A DNA stretch of 64,000 nucleotides from Candidula unifasciata (lineage: Eukaryota; Mollusca; Gastropoda; Stylommatophora; Geomitridae), in contig CAJHNH020002690.1 of assembly GCA_905116865.2 (NCBI GenBank), positions 1-64,000 on the forward strand, given 5' to 3'. Below are positions 35,201 through 64,000 of this stretch, one piece after another. The notes below the pieces were generated by a model. It saw only the letters and a program-made list of their open reading frames with translations. It ran no database searches and had not been told where the DNA came from. The position numbers and the translations under genes were made by a program. Numbering within the stretch: the stretch's first letter is position 1; every line of letters begins with the position of its first letter.

Positions 35201-36984
35201 ATGTCAGAGGTGGGAGATCTGGAACAACACAGTTCCATTACAGACTGGGTGGGGGAAGGTGGGGAAAAAGGGGGGGGGGGGGGGGGCTGGCAGCAACCTT
35301 AGATGTTCTGTCCTGTTTGTGACTGAGTGTTTAGCATGGCTGATGTCTGATGTAGAAGAAGAGTAATATCAAGAAAAGCATCATCACACCTGAAATCAGA
35401 CACTTTACTCGAATTACATCTCACCCATAAGTTCAAAGATATATAGAATAGTGCACATTGGAATTGCATCAATATGTGGAATACAAAATAGCATTTAGTT
35501 ATGATTTTAAATTGGTCAAACATTGTAAAACAACAGTTAGTTGCTCTTAAACTGTCAGATGCTTCCGGTAGTATATTTTATATATATACATTGAAGTAAT
35601 TATTAATATACATGTATGTACAAGTTCCTGCCAGGTAACAGTTAACAGTGACTGGCAGAAATGTTAAAAAAAAAAAATATTTCCAGCTTTCAACACCAAT
35701 ATGCAAGTAGAATTTGCTTTGTACATGAAAGAAAGAAATCTGTGGTTGGCACTGTGCAGCCATATTTTGAAATGTTTCTCCAAAATCTCAGCATGGAATG
35801 TCAGCGAAACAATTTTACTGTTTAGTAGATTTGTCTGTCAATGAAAAACAGCTTACACTGTAAATGATGACAGGTAAGCCTTAACATATTTAAATGATGT
35901 TATATATGAACTTTTCAAAGTCAGACTGAATTGCAGTATCAGATTCTTTTATATTTTTCTCTCAAAAGATGTCATAGCTCATATAAATACAGACACTTGA
36001 CACAGAAGAATGATGGACAGTGCAGCAATCCCATTAGATACTTTGACCAGTGTTGAAGAAGCAGTTGTTTACCATAATAATAGTGTCTCGATGCTAATGA
36101 CAACCATTTTAATAATCTTTTGTAATTTTAAAAGTCAAAGTCCCATCTGTTTTCCACATTATAAACATTCTCTGCAGTTTTTGCTGGCATAGGAACAAAG
36201 AAATTTTGGGGTGACCCGTTTGCCATGGAATTGGAACTGCAGTTAACTCATTAACAGTTAAAGGTAACTTGTTTTTATCCCTTTTTGTCTATACATTTAG
36301 TGTTCAAATTTTTCTAGCATTTTTTCGTTTGCCTAATTGTCTGTACATTTTTTTTATAATCTGTATTTAACTGTTCAGTGAATCTTCTGCATACAAGATG
36401 ACAAGATAATAACACTATAAATGTCAGCAGTATTCATTAAAATTGTAAATGAATTATCTTAATAATTTAAGAATATAAAGAATCACAAGAACATTATTTC
36501 TGAAATAAATAAACTTAGTTTTGAAAGAACAAAAAATGTAACAGAATTTAGGGGCATTTAAAGTTTAAGGAAATGGTAAAATGTCCACTGTAATCATTAA
36601 ATTTAAAAAAAAAAAAGGATTTTGAGAAGTATAAGGTCATTTGTCTCCTCACAAAAAAAAAGATTTTAAAAACACACACATTTATCAAAACAAAACTAAC
36701 CCATATACAGTGAAATTGTGTAGATCAGCTTGTAGGACAACACAGATCTTCAAATGCCATTGGTAACCTTCAGTTACTAGTGCTCTCTATGTTGTGTTTA
36801 TCTGTGCTCTTTTGACCCTCCTTCTATAATTGAAACATACTCACTCAAGCAAATCACATCAGCCTGTCTCATATGTTCTATCTCCTGTGGCTCCCTACAT
36901 AAAATTCCCACATTATTATAATTTATTTTTTAAAAGCATTTCTCAATTTTTTTTTTAAATTTGCTTTCCAAAGGATAGATTTTT
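35201..36984. other. AT-rich sequence without recognised genes
   Basis: A G-rich run lies at 35255-35287. GGTGACCCGTTTGCCATGGA near 36211 resembles GGTGACCCATTTGCTATGAA near 44520, an unclassified shared scrap. The 60-codon frame at 36010 has no recognisable content. Confidence 0.5.
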
Positions 36985-37112
36985 AGTCCTACATTAAAAG
37001 CCAAGGGTGCCAAGGTCATTTTTTTAAAACAGCTCGGCTCCATTTTGGATTTGAACTCACGACCCTTGGATCTGCAGGCGAGTGTCTAGCTGCTACACCA
37101 TGGCAGCTCCCA
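36985..37112 (-). repeat. SINE family Y, head fragment
   Basis: This fragment contains the reversed head and spacer: GCTCGGCTCCATTTTGGATT, ACTCACGACCCTTGGATC and CTACACCATGGCAGCTCC. The body is truncated. Confidence 0.65.
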
Positions 37113-37239
37113 TGGCTTTCATATACCTTTGTTAAATCTAGTAGTTCGTTTTACATCTTTCTTATATTCACTATGTCTGAAACCTTTTTCCTTGGTGTCA
37201 TTGGCTTTAAGGGTTGCGAATATGGTTTGTATTTCTGAA

Positions 37240-37430
37240 ATACCCAGTTTGATTCCAGCTGTGGCCCACTGGGTATCAGGTTACTTTGCATTATTTTCAA
37301 CAATTGGGCTGAGAGCTGACCATTGAGAAAGCAATGGCAAACTACTGAACGTAAAAACTGCCTAGTAAAATATGAATAAAATAACTAATACATGCTGGTT
37401 ATGGTTTGCAAAGTCCTCTAACTAACAAAC
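37240..37430 (+). repeat. SINE family V, partial copy
   Basis: This copy has a B-box-like GTTTGATTCCAGC, then GAGAAAGCAATGGCAAACTA, CTGAACGTAAAAACTGCCTA and a degraded end. It is diverged from the full copy. Confidence 0.65.
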
Positions 37431-37589
37431 TTTTTGCACATGTACTTTTGTCATGGCAATTCTTATTCAGATCTGTACAATTCATCTGCATCAGAGGTTG
37501 TGACTGTTCCATGGTTTACCAGTTGTGTTTTAATTAAAATTACTCTGCAGCCTTTTCCTAATTGAAATTTTCAATAACTGCCCTAATTA

Positions 37590-37805
37590 CCACTTTTGAG
37601 GTGTAGGCAGGGGGGTGGGGGAGGGGGGGGGGGAAGTCTTTGAGCCTGAGGATTGATGGCCGCATGGCTGGTGCTGTCGCCACGACTGCAGGTGAGGATT
37701 TTATTTTGCCCCCAAATGAAAAAATCCCCAGCCTTACCGAGGATTCGAACCCAGGTCTCCCGCTTGAGAGCCCAGCATTCTAACCGTTCGGCCAGCTGCT
37801 CCTTC
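37590..37805 (-). repeat. SINE family Z, best copy
   Basis: On the minus strand the head reads GGCCGAACGGTTAGAATGCT (A-box region) and GACCTGGGTTCGAATCCTCG (B box), then AAGGCTGGGGATTTTTTCA and a GGCAAAATAAAATCC spacer. The far end holds a G-rich run. This copy is the reference for the origin of the 55-bp minisatellite. Confidence 0.82.
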
Positions 37806-37857
37806 TTTTCCTAACTGAATGGAGCATATGTTAATTCTCCACAGTGCTATAAATAAA

Positions 37858-38020
37858 AGTAAAGGTCCCTTTTCATGCCTTCAGGCATATTGGGCACATA
37901 GGGCTGGACCAATATTTTATAGATCTAATATGCACTTGGTGGGTGATGTGGTCAGCATCACACCAGCCACCTTTACCTCCCAGGACTCCACCTGGTACCC
38001 ATTCAAGGCTAGGTCAATGA
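37858..38020 (-). repeat. SINE family Y, 3' body fragment
   Basis: Plus-strand text runs GGTCCCTTTTCATGCCTTCA, TTTTATAGATCTAATATGCA, CACACCAGCCACCTTTACC and GGTACCCATTCAAGGCTAGG. This is the family Y body without its tRNA-like head. It lies just past the SLC4 3' end. Confidence 0.7.
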
Positions 38021-38103
38021 GCTTAATTTTGACCCTCTTAATCAACTTTTGTTGAAATGCACTTCAAGTAATCTTAATACACTAGCTTTTTAAAAACAGT
38101 AAA

Positions 38104-38109
38104 TTTAAT
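38104..38109 (-). terminator. candidate ATTAAA polyadenylation signal of the SLC4 gene
   Basis: On the minus strand an ATTAAA hexamer lies 57 bases past the SLC4 stop codon. It would give a very short 3' UTR. No GT-rich downstream element is obvious, and the true site may be further on, in the repeat-rich 36-38 kb region. Confidence 0.25.
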
Positions 38110-38166
38110 TACAACACCAACAAAATGTTATAACAGTAGGCGGGACAACATAAAAGAACTGGCCAA

Positions 38167-62850
<24,684 letters not shown>

Positions 62851-63059
62851 CTGGCAGGAAAAATAATAGAGACTGAAATGTATATATTGACAACTGGTGT
62901 TCAAACGCCCGTGAGCTCACTGGCTCCGACATGGCTGCTGTAAACAGTACATGTCTATCGTACTTTACTCAGAATATGTCGACATTTCTTCTTTAGCAGT
63001 CGCTTTTAAAAGGGCGGTTACCACATTGTGTTTTGGCTAACGGCTAGGCTGCTATAGGT

Positions 63060-63185
63060 TCACTCTCAAGCCAGCAGACTCCATTTAAGGAAACCCTAAA
63101 TTAGTCGCCTTTTACGACATGCTTGTTAAGGTTCAGCGCTTCTCCTCCTCCATCCACCCTTAAAATGGGGTTCCGGAACCAAATG
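63060..63185 (-). repeat. family X head fragment
   Basis: Reversed text CCCTAAATTAGTCGCCTTTT, ACGACATGCTTGTTAAGG and AATGGGGTTCCGGAACC matches the family X head. Confidence 0.62.
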
Positions 63186-63329
63186 GGAAATATCGATATT
63201 TAAGTACTTAAAAAAAAAAATATTAGTAATAATCTTTAAAATTGTTAAAAATTGCGAAGGTTTCCTGTGAAGTGTTGACTATATTGTACGTAAAATATGT
63301 CTTCTTACAGCCTTTGCTATATTGAGTAG

Positions 63330-63815
63330 GCCATCGTGTCTATCAATTAACATTTGTTGCGTCTACTGCCAATCACTTCTGATACGGTCATCCATGCCAC
63401 GATGCCAGATTGTAAGCATCTTTTGTCTTGACATCGTATGTAGTACTTTTTATTGCCTTTCATCCCTTGCCACTTGCATATTGCCACGAAGTACCAGAGT
63501 CTCCTTTTTCTTGAAATGCCTAACGAATGGGGATTCTTTCCCTCTGGTGTGGGTAACTCTTTATAACTTAATTTCTAACAAGACATCGTATATAGTCTGT
63601 TTTTAACGTCTCTGATATTTCTGCGGTCCATGTTCTGTGCCGTTGACCTCTGGCTCTGTTACCGTGTATCTGTGTAATAATGCTCTCTGTGGGACCCTGT
63701 CTGATGTCAATTTTGTTACGTGGCCGAACCAATTGATCTGTTGTCTACTGAAAAAGTTCAATGTTGGTTTTATGCAGTCTCTCCTCCTGATTCCATCGTT
63801 CCTATGCCGATCTCG
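63330..63815 (-). mobile_element. LINE tail remnant at the right edge
   Basis: Reverse reading from 63815 gives RHRNDGIRRRDCIKPTLNFF and SRQQINWFGHVTKLTSDRVP, the R-RN-IR…QQI-WFGHV-R block. The left part (63350-63560) resembles a further degraded copy. Confidence 0.7.
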
Positions 63816-63821
63816 AGGATA

Positions 63822-64000
63822 AGAAGGAAGAAGAAGAAGAAGAAGAAGAAGAAGAAGAAGAAGAAGAAGAAGAAGAAGAAAGAAGAAGAAAGAAGAAGAA
63901 AGAAGAAGAAGAAGAAGAAGAAGAAGAAGAAGAAGAAGAAGAAGAAGAAGAAGAAGAAGAAGAAGAAGAAGAAGAAGAAGAAAGAAAAAGAGAAGAAGAA
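63822..64000. repeat. (GAA)n microsatellite at the window edge
   Basis: AAGAAG repeat with a few extra A's, open at the window end. On the plus strand it follows the LINE remnant at 63330-63815. Its true length is unknown. Confidence 0.95.

Overview
This is a eukaryotic, intron-rich, AT-rich window with very dense repeats. It has no operons and no bacterial-type gene packing. The mix of tRNA-headed SINEs, 5'-truncated LINEs ending in simple-sequence tails, long microsatellites and a bilaterian SLC4 transporter suggests an animal. A mollusc, perhaps a gastropod, is my inference; no single feature proves it.

The one gene I can support is on the minus strand, about 38.1-62.9 kb: an SLC4-family bicarbonate transporter of the Na+-coupled (NBC/NDCBE) type. 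Thirteen coding exons have GT donors and AG acceptors and agree in phase at every junction. Together they give 2,073 nt, or 690 codons plus stop. They cover the end of the N-terminal cytoplasmic domain, the whole membrane domain and the C-terminal tail, which ends in a PDZ-ligand-like Thr-Lys-Leu. The exons for the rest of the N-terminal cytoplasmic domain must lie beyond base 64000.

From 1 to about 38 kb I find no host gene, only repeats. LINE remnants (reverse transcriptase and RNase H pieces) lie on both strands; one 700-bp insertion at 17161-17860 is fresh, with an open frame and an 11-bp target duplication. A mariner (24005-25755) is broken by a LINE. There are several tRNA-derived SINE families (called Y, V, Z, W, U and T here), a roughly 300-bp repeat with a (GAA)n tail (family X), TTAA-flanked MITEs, and arrays with 20-, 29-, 34-, 47-, 55- and about 137-bp units.

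The SLC4 introns (38.4-62.7 kb) carry the same families plus two clear hAT insertions with 8-bp target duplications. One of them (42928-43127) resembles the SPIN transposon family known for horizontal transfer. Introns also hold long poly(C)/poly(G) runs and a 240-bp (GACA)n tract. The window ends in a (GAA)n tract.

The most interesting signals are the SPIN-like MITE, a 55-bp minisatellite grown from the B-box segment of a SINE, the nested insertions that give a relative order of events, and the family X repeats with inverted chimeric copies.
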